A stretch of 64,000 nt of DNA from Malania oleifera (Eukaryota > Streptophyta > Magnoliopsida > Santalales > Ximeniaceae): contig NC_080418.1 in assembly GCF_029873635.1 (NCBI RefSeq), forward strand, positions 151,087,748 to 151,151,747, written 5' to 3'. Below are positions 1 through 10,884 of the stretch, in pieces. The translations under genes and the position numbers were made by a program. Below the pieces are notes generated by a model, which saw only the letters and a program-made list of their open reading frames with translations, did no database searches and was not told the origin of the DNA. How positions within the stretch are numbered: the first letter of the stretch is position 1; every line of letters begins with the position of its first letter.

Positions 1-864
1 ACAAAATAGATAAAACAAAACATTGCTTTATTTATGGGGTAAAAACATATGATAGTGCAATAAAATGACATAACCAGTTCATTAACGAAGTCTTAACACT
101 AATCCTCTTAACTGTTTTTATAGGATATTGTCCATTGGCACTAACCCTCACACAATTCTAGCATGCGTGACAACTCAAGCACGGACATTGGTTTGAGGAT
201 TCCTACTAACCTCATTATAAATGAAATTAGTTTCCCATTAGGCAAGAAAATCTAGAACAAAATTATACATTTGAGGGATATGGCACAACATTGGGTTCTC
301 AGCAATGATAAGAACTTGGATAAGTATTGTGAGGAGCATGGATACAAACAATTGTGGTTGGTTCTATGAAGGCAATGGGATAATGGAATTGCTTTGCAAG
401 TTTCGCTAGTACAACAATTATGATTGTTGATGACCCTAGTACTTAAATTCCATGCACACTACATACGGCAAGGGGTTTCTTTTTCATGAGCTCAAAAGCG
501 ATGTGGTGTTTGCATCGTGAGAATAATAAAATCTTATTGCGCCAAGCATGACACTCTCTCTATCGGTTGGCTACAAGGTACTCACTTAACAACAACTAGG
601 ATATAAAGGAGCATCAGCACTCAAGAGGACACTCCTTCATTTGGAATACTATCAAAATTAAACGTGTTTAACAAGTTCAATAATGAGGACAAGGAGGATT
701 GATGTATTAAGCGCTCATTTACTCAAGTACTTGTGTACAATAGTTTTGAATCCGTGTGAACTTTGAGTCATTCTTCGTAATAATTTCTTAAGATACAAGT
801 ATCTTTTTGTGGAACCATGCAAAAAAAATTGAATTTCTTAGTTTTTTGTACTAAAAAAATTATA

Positions 865-903
<39 letters not shown>

Positions 904-945
904 TGCTCCTACTGTTCTCTTACTTTTGAATTATTCAAAGTAATA
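1..945. other. Gene-less 3' flank, no recognised element
   Basis: No coding frame of note. The only clear structure is an (ATT)n microsatellite at 864-903. Confidence 0.6.
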
Positions 946-949
946 ACGT

Positions 950-1810
950 ATAATATTTCAAAGTCTTGAGATTCTTAACATGATCAGGCTATTCTCTCTC
1001 ATTTGTAATACTTACCTTAAACATTAATAAAGGGCTTGGCTCCTTTTTTCAATTACCTCAAATGTAAGTACGTCTCCACCATGAATATGCTTGTTTTCCA
1101 AGTCTCAAAATTCTTCATATCCATTCTCTCACCAAGAAAGAGTTTGTTTTTCCAAGTCTCAAAATTCTTACCACGACTCAGACTATGCCCTCATATTTGC
1201 ATATACTTACTGTGGATATTAATAATGGGTTTGGCTCCATTTTTAGTTACCTTAAATGTCAGTGTGACTCCATCAGGAATGAGGTTTTTTTTTTTTTTTT
1301 CTCCAAGTCTCAAGATTGTTCATTTCCATTCTCCCATCAGGAATGTAAGTTTATTTTCCAAGTCTCTACATTCTTACCATGACTTAATCTATTCCCTTGT
1401 ATTTGTATATACTTACCATGGACATTAACATTGCTCGGTTGCTTTCCGAATAATCTCAAAAGTGACTGTCTCCACTCTTTAGGCCATCTGTAACTCAAAA
1501 CTCATGTCAGCCATCTCCAAAGTATGGTGCTCTGCTTCAACATTCTTATCATTACGCATACTATTCCCTCATATTGCTATATACTTAACACTGACATTTA
1601 CAATGGACTTAGCTCCTTTTTTAATGAGCTCAAATGTGACTGTCTCTCCACTCTTCAATCCATTTGTAACTTGGAAGTCGTGCTAATCATTTGCAAAGTA
1701 TGGTATTCATCTCCAGAGTATAGTGTTCCACTCCATTTTTTGGCTGAGAATAAGCTTGTTTTCGAAGTCTCAAGCTTCCTACCATGACTTATAATTTACT
1801 GTGGACATTA
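950..1810. repeat. Degenerate tandem array, period about 175-230 bp
   Basis: The start motif AAGTCTC(A)..ATTCTTACCATGACT recurs near 961, 1154, 1360, 1534 and 1765. Each copy is followed by TATACTTAC(C)TGGACATTAA, a GGCTCCTTTTTT stretch and AAATGTGACTGTCTCCA. About 4.3 heavily diverged units. The open frames in it are by-products of the repeat. Confidence 0.7.
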
Positions 1811-2464
1811 ATATAAACTCGACTGTCAATATTCCTATATCCTAATTTCACTAGCCATGATCTTCCCTTCTTGTGCAACCACTAGATAAATCCTATTCAT
1901 TCGAGCTCATTTAAATATTACCAATGCACTAGGGATTGGACAGATTGCAGCGAGTCAATCAAAGACTCTCACAAAACGAAGGGATCGATAAAACAATTTA
2001 TATTATATCAAGTTTGTTACACTTAACTGATGCTTAATCACAAAGACATGTGATGCACGGGTTGATGAAATAAATATTGGTTTGTTACACAACCAATGGG
2101 AGTTTGTCCATATATACACCTTCTATCTTCCACGTGCAACTATCACATGTTAGTTTTGCATGTTAACACTTTGAATCTAAATGTATGCATGGATGTACAT
2201 GACTATAATGAATTTTCCAAAAGTCAATGCATGCATGCTACATGCAAATCCATGCATGCAGGTAAATTACGCATATAAACCATGCATGCATGCATGCACA
2301 TAAATGTCATGAATTTGTTACATGTACTCCAATTCATGGATTTGGAAAAATACATACACATGAAAGAAGATCATCCATTGGTTAATAAATAGAGCTTCCA
2401 AAGTCGGTGGCCCTTACTATATCAAAATGCACATGTAAATGAAAGCCATGCATGGTGAGGGAAA
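1811..2464. other. Gene-less stretch with a CATGCA cluster
   Basis: Between 2155 and 2300 there are at least eight CATGCA / TGCATG words, including CATGCATGCATGCATGC near 2282-2298. This is the RY-repeat word of seed promoters, but no gene start is seen beside it. Confidence 0.5.
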
Positions 2465-2870
2465 TTAGCCGTCCAAAAGTCAGTAAGCCTTTAATAAATT
2501 TACGTATCTTCCTTGCTTAAAAGGTGGAAACTTGTTAATGAACATACTTTCCAAAAGTCGGTAAACCTTACGTGAATTCCACTCATGTAAGCTGAAATTC
2601 ATTAGTAGAACATACTTGGAAAAAGTTGGTAAGCCTTTAGTAAATTCGATACATACAACGTGAAATTTGTTAGTAAGCATGCTTTTCAAAAGTTGGTTAG
2701 TATCATTCTTGCAAGTAGAATAAACCATCTTTTGAAAAGTTGGGGGGTTCTTAATAAATTGATTCATGCAAAGTCAATGAGCACTTAATAAATCGACTTA
2801 TGAAAAGTCGGTGAGCTCTTAATAAACTGACTTATGAAAAGCCAGTCAGCCTTTAATAAACCAATTTTCA
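2465..2870. repeat. Short degenerate tandem array (AAAAGTCGGTrAGC / TTAATAAA)
   Basis: The word AAAAGTCGGT and variants occur near 2473, 2550, 2632, 2686, 2735, 2770, 2803 and 2836, each followed by AAGCCTTTAATAAAT-like sequence. The last three to four copies (about 2752-2862) have a regular 33-34 bp period. Confidence 0.7.
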
Positions 2871-3499
2871 TATATCGGTTGTCTTCATCTCACTAAACCA
2901 ATTTTCAGAAGATATCAATGGCAACCAATGAGAAAGAAGCTGCATAGGCATATGCGAAAGAAGCAGATGCTTAATTTTGACGCCCATCCCCATCAGCACA
3001 CAACACAGAGCTCATGACGGATGACTCCCATGGATCATCTGCGAGTTTTTTTTTTTTCCATAATGTTCTTCCATATAAGCAACATCCTCATCTTTTTGCT
3101 ATTAGTACAAATCAAATCTCAGGAGTTTTCATATGTTGCTTATATTCATAATGACATCCAACCAACCCACCACATAGCTAGAACATAAACTAGCCCTGTA
3201 ATGATGTGCCACAACACAAAAGTCTAAAATCTACGGGCTACGACTACGAACCTATCAGAGGAGACTTATTCTTCATTTTCTCGTCCCATGCATCCACCCG
3301 CCCAAAGGAAAAAACTCCTACGTTTACAGTTTACTGTATGTTATAAATTTGAAATGCTACCTTATCAAATAGCAACAATATTGACAGTATATCACACCCC
3401 TTGCAGAATGAAGGGATGTTGCATCCGTGTGTTTGCATCTCTCTCCCTCTCTCTCTCTCTCTCTCCCTCTCTCTGACAGCTTTTTTACCCTTGGAAAAA
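2871..3499. other. Gene-less stretch with (CT)n microsatellite
   Basis: (CT)n at 3438-3474. No TE or coding signature recognised elsewhere. Confidence 0.55.
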
Positions 3500-3721
3500 A
3501 TTGAATTTTAAAAAATCACAAACTGTACAGAGCCCACTCCCATAGATAACCTGGCCGGATTAATTATGGAAATAAACCTCAAAATAATAAGCATGGAGAA
3601 ATGGACAAAAAGCCAAAAATTAAAAAAGAAAAAGGGCAGATGACATACATCAAAATCAAAAATGCCTCCAAACCCAAAACCAACTCTTCTTTCTTTGCCC
3701 ATTTCATGAGAATATTCCAAT
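3500..3721 (-). other. Probable 3'UTR of the AGTRAP-like gene
   Basis: Non-coding, T-rich on the minus strand, directly after the stop codon. It lies in single-copy-looking sequence with no TE signature. The end point is a guess. Confidence 0.4.
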
Positions 3722-3757
3722 TCATACGTCCTGATGCTTGTTGAATGCGTTCTCATC
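3722..3757 (-). CDS. AGTRAP-like gene, last coding exon (residues 237-247 and stop)
   Basis: The acceptor is TCTTGCAG at 3765-3758, then GAT GAG AAC GCA ... GTA TGA encodes DENAFNKHQDV-stop. The phase (0) fits exon 4, giving SFQAFD|DENAF across the junction, the kind of D-DENA tail I recall from plant homologues. The coding part is only 36 nt, 21.8 kb from exon 4. The 3'UTR should continue left toward about 3500; no clear AATAAA was found on the minus strand there. Confidence 0.68.
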   Translation of the reverse strand, partial: DENAFNKHQDV

Positions 3758-4274
3758 CTGCAAGACTGAATCCAGTTAGACACAGAAATGCCAACCGTTG
3801 TAACTGGACAAAAATATAGCAAAATGTAAAATCAAAACTATACTAACTAGTTTCATATATCTTGTTAAAGTTATTTACACTGTTCAAGGATGCTGCCAGC
3901 CACAAAAATGATAGGGAGAAGGAAGAATCCATTATGTTGCACCAGTGGTACTCAAGAGGAGGGTTTACCATTTAAAATGCTCCGGTTTTGATTCACATTT
4001 TCATACAAATCAATGTTTCCATTTGATTACAGTTTGAAGGGGTATGGTTCAGTTAACCAAACCATGCCAAGTCAGCCAGCCCAAATGATTAACTACGATA
4101 TGTGCAGTAATCCTGGAACTATCAATATGAACCAGAGGGCATATTTTTCTCCACTGTTGGGAGGCTAAGAATCTTTGGAGATAATCTTTTTCTTCATTTT
4201 TAACAAAGCAATGGCTTTGCCACGAACTGTCAATTTTTTTTTCATGGTAAGGTTTGGGATTTTGGGGGTAAAAA

Positions 4275-4445
4275 AGGTTCGTGCAAGTGCTACATTTTGC
4301 TCTTTTTTGGACTTCGTGGCTCAAAAGGAATACTAGGATCTTCAGTGACAAATCAACCCCTATCCATTTATTATATAGGATAGAGTTTTTTTATTTACTT
4401 CCTTTTGGGCTCACTAGTTGGGGATTTTTCAGGGAGTATTGTTTT
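4275..4445 (+). pseudogene. L1-type LINE ORF2 C-terminal relic
   Basis: The plus-strand frame reads ALFWTSWLKRNTRIFSDKST...SWGFFREY. This is the W.ERN.RIF.DK...FR.. ending typical of plant L1 ORF2, seen in better form elsewhere in the window. Only the last 50 or so codons are recognisable. Confidence 0.55.
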
Positions 4446-5225
4446 TTCATGGGTTTTTTTTCTAAAGCCCAGGTACTGGGGTCAACGTGTCCTAAGATGT
4501 CTCAGAGTTCAGATTCAACTACTATAAAAGCAACCACGTGGACATTAATTGGTCAAATTTCAATCAACAAAACTAGCTCACATATCAATTTCTTTAAACA
4601 ACAAATGCTAACTTCTGTTATCACAAAAATAACCCATTATGACGTGATATATCAACTTACTCAAATGACCATACATTCCACAGAAGCTCAATACAATAGT
4701 GACCAGGATGAAGCTAGAGTGGGGTAACAAGGACCTCCCCCCACTCCCCCCACCACCCCCCCCCCCCCCCACAGCCCTTCCAAAAATAAAAATAAAAAAG
4801 AAAAAGAAAAAAGAGAAGAATATCGATAAGGAGGTAAACAATGAACTTAATATAATAAAATTACACATTGAAATGCCCACATGCATAGATTATCTAAAAT
4901 TAGCATATATAAATTTTGCCATTATTATTATATTATTAAAAAAAAAAATTGACTTAAAATATAATAATATAACTAATTCCTAACCATATGCTTGCCAGAA
5001 TTAAATTTTAATTATTAAAATCAAAATAAATTAAATTTATAAAATCATTAATCATCCATACACCCAATTTGTCGTGTGCAGGCAAACTTCCAGTGTAAAC
5101 AAACAAAAAACAAAAGCACCCTCTAAAACTGCACTTGTATGTAAAGTGTTTGTTAATTTGTAAATAATCCTATGACACGTCCCTCAAAATTTTTTACTGT
5201 ATAATATACACATTTTTTTACAGGA
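4446..5225. other. Gene-less intron sequence
   Basis: C-rich run at about 4734-4770, then AT-rich DNA. Nothing else recognised; the polyglycine and polyproline frames here are translations of the C run. Confidence 0.5.
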
Positions 5226-6272
5226 AAAAGGAGAGAATTTATCAAAGAAGCATGAATGTACAAAGATATGGAATCCTCCTAAGAAGACGAGAAAAAACAA
5301 GAAAGTAAATATTGCAACTCGTAAAATCAAAGCCAACCAATCATGCTTGCTGTAAATCCACAAAGCATATCCCCTTCAAACAGCTTGCAGTAACAACCCA
5401 TAAAGAAGTCATATACTGAATTTTCCATACCAAATGCCATTGGATCTTCTTCCCTTTAAAAATGCAAGCATTCCTTTCCAACTAGTTTCCCACAAAACAG
5501 CAAATAATCCACTCCCCACAAGCCTCACCCATCTTTACTCCAACCAAACCCTGTAAAATAGATAGCCAGTAGATCCTCTAAGTCCCAACAAACACAGCTT
5601 TCCCCAATACCAAATAACTTGTTCCATATCCTCAATGCAAAGAACAATGCAAGAAAAAATGAGAGGCAGATTCAGGAAGGTCAAATCAAAGAACGAACAC
5701 AACCAGAGATAAAGCCTTAAAAGGCTTCCTACTCAGCAACCCAAGTCCTTTATTCCAAGAAATTGTTGAAATTCTGCTGAAATTCACTTCCCACCACCCT
5801 CTAAATCAAAATGGTAGTTAATTTCTGTTAACAAATTTCCATCAAAAATTCCATGAGTCACCCAAAATTCATCGAATTCTTGAAATTTCATTCCAAACTT
5901 TAATTACAACAATAAACAAACAAACAAACAAACCAAGCCTTAGTCCCACTAGGTGGGGTCAGCCACATGAATCCTTTTCCACCAATTTATACAATCTTGG
6001 ACAATTTTCTCCAACAATTTGAGGGCTAAAACCCTTATTATCTCATTCCAAGCTACTTTAGGTCTACTCCTACCCCTTCCACTAATAACAACTAGCTCAC
6101 TCCTAATTGATGTGCTATTGGGCCTCCATTGTATGTGGCCAAACCATCTCAACTAACCCTCCCTTATCTTATCTTCTACAGATGCTATGTGTAACTTACC
6201 ATGAATATGTTCATTTGATAATTTATCTTGTAACGTTATACCAATTATCCACCTTAACATTCTCATTTTGGC

Positions 6273-7824
6273 AAGGTTGTTAGAATCAGGATCGTACATA
6301 GGATTGTTGGGAGGGCCAGCAAGACCGGATCATAGGATCAGATTGTGGATCATAAGATTCTATTACAATGTAAAATAAATTATAACTTTATGTATTTGGC
6401 ATTTTATGATCTCAATAAAATAAGCTTAAAAACTAGGTAGAGAGTTTAAGAAATGAAAACGAATTTCAACAATGTAATTAGCTTGCTAGCTTGGACTTAG
6501 CAGGTTTTCCCTTCTGTTAGAATGCCACTTTACCTAAAAGCTAAAGCTATTAGGTTGTCGACCAACAATATATATCAAGCATTAACACTCCACCGCACGT
6601 GCATCCCAACAGCATGTGGAGAGATAAACAAACAATAGACAGCACGCATTATACGGAATACAATATTTTTTACACACCACATAACAAACACAGGCAACAA
6701 GACTAAAACCCAGGACCTCCTAGAAACCAACTCTGATACCATGTTAGATTACCACTTACCTAAAAGCTCAAGTTATTAGGTTGTGGGCCGACAATGTATA
6801 TCAAGCATTAACACCTTCAACAATCTTGGCCCAAAAAAAAATCTGAATATTCTGAATTGCAATGTGCTCTGCAAAGGACAGACTGCTGCTGCCATGTTTA
6901 TCCAATAATTGAAATTAAAAAGAAATGCAAAAAGAATGAAGAGAAAAGGAACAAGAAATTGCTAATCTTAATTCAATGAACTGATGTAAATTTTTCGGCT
7001 TCTATGGTTTTGCCATTAGACCATAAGAGGAAGAAGGAAGAAGCGAAGGAAAGAGAAGAGGGAGATTGAGGGTAAAAAAAAAAAGGGAAAAAATTTGTTA
7101 AGGAAGAACTTTTTCGTCAGTCAAAAAGAAAAAAAGAACAAAAAAATAAAATAAAAGCTATATGCTCCTTGCTTTGGGGAAAAAAAAGGTAGGTCATTGG
7201 CTTGTCGGTAATAAGAGAAAAGAAGATGGAATTAAAAAACTACAAAGATAATGCATAACTAGTAGTACAAGCCTACAACTTTTAGCTCTTAGCCTTATCG
7301 TACAACTATCTCAAAGCTCTCAGCTAGCCTCTACTGTTGCTGAAAGAAGGAACAGTCACAGCTAGCTGATGGACAACTTCGGATCTGCCTAGAAGAACTC
7401 TAGGGTCTTGGAGAGCTTTCACTTTCTAAGGAAGAGAGTTTTCAAGAGATGTTGAGCTGCTCTCTTAACTTGGAATGAACAAATCCCACAGACATGAACA
7501 TTATTTTACTCTAATTTTGATGTGTTTGGGACAACTGGACCAAATTTTGTGTCTATTGCAGAAGTAAAGTATGTGGGCCAATAAAAAAATATAGATCGGG
7601 CCCCTTTTTTTTTAAATCTTAATAGGAAAAATCCATATTCCATTGCATAAGTAGGATCAGTAGGATCCCATGTAGGATTGGGATGCTAAGACCCTAATGA
7701 TCCAGATGGATCCAATTGGGATCCTACTTGATTAAGATTCTTGCTAAGATCCGGATCAATTAGGTAAGTCTGGATCGTAGGATCATAGGATATCAAGATC
7801 CAAATTGGGATTTTGATAACCATG
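6273..7824. mobile_element. Mutator-like non-autonomous element, family 2 (GGATC-rich ends), 9-bp TSD
   Basis: The perfect 9-bp direct repeat CATTTTGGC at 6264-6272 and 7825-7833 flanks it inside the RTE. Ends are imperfect inverted repeats (AGGTTGTTAGAATC versus TGGTTATCAAAATC). Subterminal GGATC / GATCC words are dense at both ends (6287-6355 and 7645-7800). No transposase frame. A TRIM is nested at 6515-6813. Confidence 0.65.
6515..6813 (-). mobile_element. TRIM (terminal-repeat retrotransposon in miniature), 299 bp, intact ends
   Basis: Direct terminal repeats at 6515-6587 (73 bp) and 6742-6813 (72 bp) start TGTTA and end TAACA. A perfect 5-bp target duplication CCTTC flanks it (6510-6514 and 6814-6818). 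On the minus strand the first LTR is followed directly by TGGTATCAGAG (6741-6731), the initiator tRNA-Met primer site, and the second is preceded by GGTGGAG, a short polypurine tract. There is no coding capacity. Confidence 0.85.
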
Positions 7825-8345
7825 CATTTTGGCCACTTTCACTTTTTAGATGTGTTGTTTATTAGTTGCCCAACATTCTAACCTACATAACATAGTTGGT
7901 GTCATAGTCATCCTACATAACTTTCCTTTGAAGGTAACTTTACACTCACACAACACACTTGAAATTTTAATTATAAAATGAAATTCCCTTGAAATTCAAA
8001 TTTGAGTGAAACCCAAATTGAAATTTTCTTTTAATTTATCTTCTTGGTTTATTGAAACTAAAGATTATTATAAGAATGATATAAATAACTTCTATACTTT
8101 TGAATAGTTGTACATAAAATACTAGCTATATTTGTATTATTTATGAATTTCATTTATATTAATTGAATATGTTTAATATGCTTATTATATTGCAGTTATT
8201 GCACCTTACACACCACATACATGTCCTCAATGTATCTTATTTGTAATTTTTTAGTTCCAAATCTTACATTATTCTTTCTGTTTGTAGTTCTACAGCTCCT
8301 TTAAAGAATTCCGCGCTTTACTGCATATTTCCATAGTTTTTTGAA

Positions 8346-8715
8346 AAAAAAATTTGATAGAAAAAGAAATTTATAAGATAGAAAAAGGATGTCCAATCAG
8401 GAGAAGAGACACCTGCTTAATAATGTCTAGGAAACCCCAGGGAAAACAAAAAAATAAAATCAAAAGATATAAAAAACAGCGCAAAAAAATCAGCACATCC
8501 TAAGTCAACAAAGCAAGTCACTCTCGCTTAATATCTGAGAAACATATTCCCTTGAAATAACCATTACCCATGCACCACAGAGAAACCAGACAATGAAATT
8601 TCTCCCACACCAATAAAAATGCAAATTTCTTCCCTCAAAATATATGCGAGTTACGTTCCTTCCATAAACCCAAAAATACTGCAAATGAAGCACTAATCCA
8701 TGGCGCTTTTCCTTC
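8346..8715 (-). pseudogene. L1 ORF2 C-terminal fragment inside MITE copy B
   Basis: Minus-strand frames include GRNVTRIYFEGRNLHF and FIVWFLCGAWVMVISREY, the RN.RIF.G end of an L1 ORF2. It is a 5'-truncated insertion. Confidence 0.55.
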
Positions 8716-9773
8716 CTTTAAATCAAAATCAAAATTGACATTGACATCAAAATTTCCATCGAACTTTCCGAAGTTTAGAAGCCTTAAAATTTTAGTCGAA
8801 ATCAAAATGTAAGACCCTGTCTATAATAGATTGTTGTTGTTAACTTTATTGAGAACAAGCAATCAAATAAAAGCCAAATTTCAGAGGGAACTTTGGCCTT
8901 CCAAGTGCTATGATGAAGCCAAAGAGTCATATACTAACAGATAAAAAACTCAAAAGAAATATTTACAAGAGCGCCCCCCTCCCCCCCCCCCCCCAACCTA
9001 TTCCCCTAAGAATCTCGCACTCGCTTCTGCACAACCTCCCAAGTGGAAGGACAATAGCCCTCCAACAAACACAACAAAGATGAGAGTTCCTCCACGTCCC
9101 TATCATTAAGAGACATGAAAATGGAATCACAAGAGAAATTATCCCCATTAAATATCAAGAAAGAAGAAATAACCTCATTGTGCAGCACCAGAGACAATAA
9201 AAGCAAGGGAAAGAGATGAGAAAACCTGAGTCATTCCTCCCATGACTTTTCTAGGAAATGAATGTGGACCCATTACCCACAACAAACATTGTACAAGGGA
9301 TAAAAAGGGAGTACAGCTGAGATATATTCCTCCAAGGACTCGAAAGAACATCTTATTCCCACATTAGCATCCCACCCATTTACCTTATACCAAATTCACT
9401 TTTAATAACTTTATGTCGAAGGGAATCCTCAATAATATTTAACCTATTAAAGCAATGTTTTTAGACACTGACATACCAAGACCCAAAACTCCCTTTTTTT
9501 TCACCTATACACCACCTTCCAACTAACCAAATGATCTCCCCAATTTCAAACAAAAGAAAGTTTCTCATGGCTCTCTTAATATTCCTAACCCTGCAAAAAC
9601 TTCGAAGATGGACAAAAAGATAGAGGGATACTAGAAAGACAAGCCTGGATGAGTGTATATGTATAACCACCTAAAGAAAGATGAGCATCCTTCCATCCAT
9701 CTAAACGCTTAGCCACCTTCTACACTGCACAAGGCCAAAAACTAGCTGACCTAAGATTACCACCCAAAGGAAC

Positions 9774-10034
9774 TATTAAAGCATGAAATACATTGTTGGC
9801 TGACAACCTAACAGCTTAAGCTTTTAGGCAAAGTGGTAATCTAATATGGTACCAAAGCTGGTTACCAAGAGGGCCTAGGTTGTAGTCTTCTTGCCTCTAT
9901 TTATTGTGTGGTGTTTTAAAAAATTATTATATTTCTTATAATGGGTGTTTTTATCGTTTGTTTATCTCTCCTCGTGCTATCAGGCTGCACGTGCCAGGGA
10001 GAGTTAAGATTTTAGGTAAAACAGTTATCTAACA
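9774..10034 (+). mobile_element. TRIM relic, same family as 6515-6813
   Basis: The left LTR (about 9774-9846) is followed by TGGTACCAAAGC, a mutated tRNA-Met primer site at 9847-9858. The right end keeps AGGGAGAG and a shortened LTR ending ATCTAACA at 10034. It lies in L1 relic A. The relative at 45030-45100 lacks it, which shows that it is an insertion. Confidence 0.65.
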
Positions 10035-10092
10035 AGAAAAATAAACAAATAAGCCAATCTAGGGTACAAGTACTACACTCAACTAAAGAAGA

Positions 10093-10264
10093 TGTTAGAG
10101 GTTATTTATGTCTTTTAGTATTATTATTATTAAGTTTGTTGGTATGTTAATTAGTGAGAGTTAGTAAGAGTATTATTGTCATTAGAATGTATTTGATTTG
10201 TATTATAAGTAAAGGAAGACATCTATCTTCAAGTTATGTCATTCATTTAATCAAAATCTCAACA
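10093..10264 (+). repeat. copia 5' LTR
   Basis: Starts TGTTAGAGG and ends TCTCAACA, followed by the tRNA-Met primer site. It is 172 bp, with an (ATT)n expansion relative to the 3' LTR. Confidence 0.85.
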
Positions 10265-10884
10265 TGGTATCAGGGCACAATCCAACCTAAACCCTATCAT
10301 AGTCATCTATAGTCAGAAAACACCTTCTCATCACTATCCTTCTCAGTACACCTCCACCCTTCATTATTTCACAAAACCAACCATAAAACCAAAAATAGAA
10401 CACTCTGAAGTCTGCCCCCACAAAACCGCATCGCCAAAAAGTACCCCATGGAACACCATGCATCAGCCAACTTCCGACAGTTCCAACCCAACGCGCCGGC
10501 GCATGAGAGAGTTTTCGGCCACTTTTTCTGATTTTTTCCTTTGCCATGTTCTAATTCCTTCTATAGACCATATTATCAAGTTGTTGGGCATGTTTTTTTC
10601 CAAAGATCCAACCTTTTTTATCATGCACTCGTGGTAATCCGTTAGTTGTTGCTCAATGTTCATAAAGGCTTCTTTGTGAATGCCTTAGAGCAGTGGCAGG
10701 GTTCGTAAGTTGAGTTGTTAGGCTGTGGCAGTGCTATATTAGTAGGTAAGTCGTTCACCATGTCCATGGTTGTGTTGGTGCTTCACATCATTCGCGATTT
10801 TCCCAATTAGTTTTGATCGTTCTTCATGTTTGACATTGGTGTGGCTACTAGTTTGTGAGTGTTGGGATGGAGTCTATGAATCCC

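Larger units (their letters stand above)
5909..7964 (-). mobile_element. RTE-type LINE 3' portion A, with a second element nested in it
   Basis: The minus frame at 6152-5949 reads RWFGHIQWRPN...GRGRSRPKVAWNE...RIHVADPT, the C-terminal signature of plant RTE reverse transcriptases. The 3' end is a (TTTG)n tail at 5913-5935 on the complementary strand. Flanks CTTTAATTACA (about 5898-5908) and TTTTAATTATA (7965-7975) look like a target duplication inside the MITE. RTE sequence resumes after the nested element at 7834. Confidence 0.75.
5743..8816. mobile_element. Mutator-like MITE family 1, copy B (interrupted)
   Basis: The left part (5743-5908) and right parts (7965-8345, 8716-8816) align with the intact copy at 31691-32404. 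They share GTCnTnAATTTCC..GAAATT at the left end, the TTTGTATTATTTATGAATTTCATTT middle, and TTTAGTCGAAATCAAAATGTAAGA at the right end. Inserted in it are an RTE (5909-7964) and an L1 3' fragment (about 8346-8715). No clear 9-bp duplication remains. Confidence 0.6.

Noticed and set aside
1036..1428. 130-codon open frame on plus
   Set aside because: It spans two units of the degenerate 195-bp array and a T run; the protein is low complexity with no motif.
3508..3822. 104-codon minus frame as a separate gene
   Set aside because: It overlaps the last host exon in another frame and crosses the splice acceptor; the frame that fits exon 4 gives DENAFNKHQDV-stop.
4608..4983. Polyglycine (minus) and polyproline (plus) open frames
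   Set aside because: They are translations of the C-rich run at 4734-4770 and poly-A beside it.
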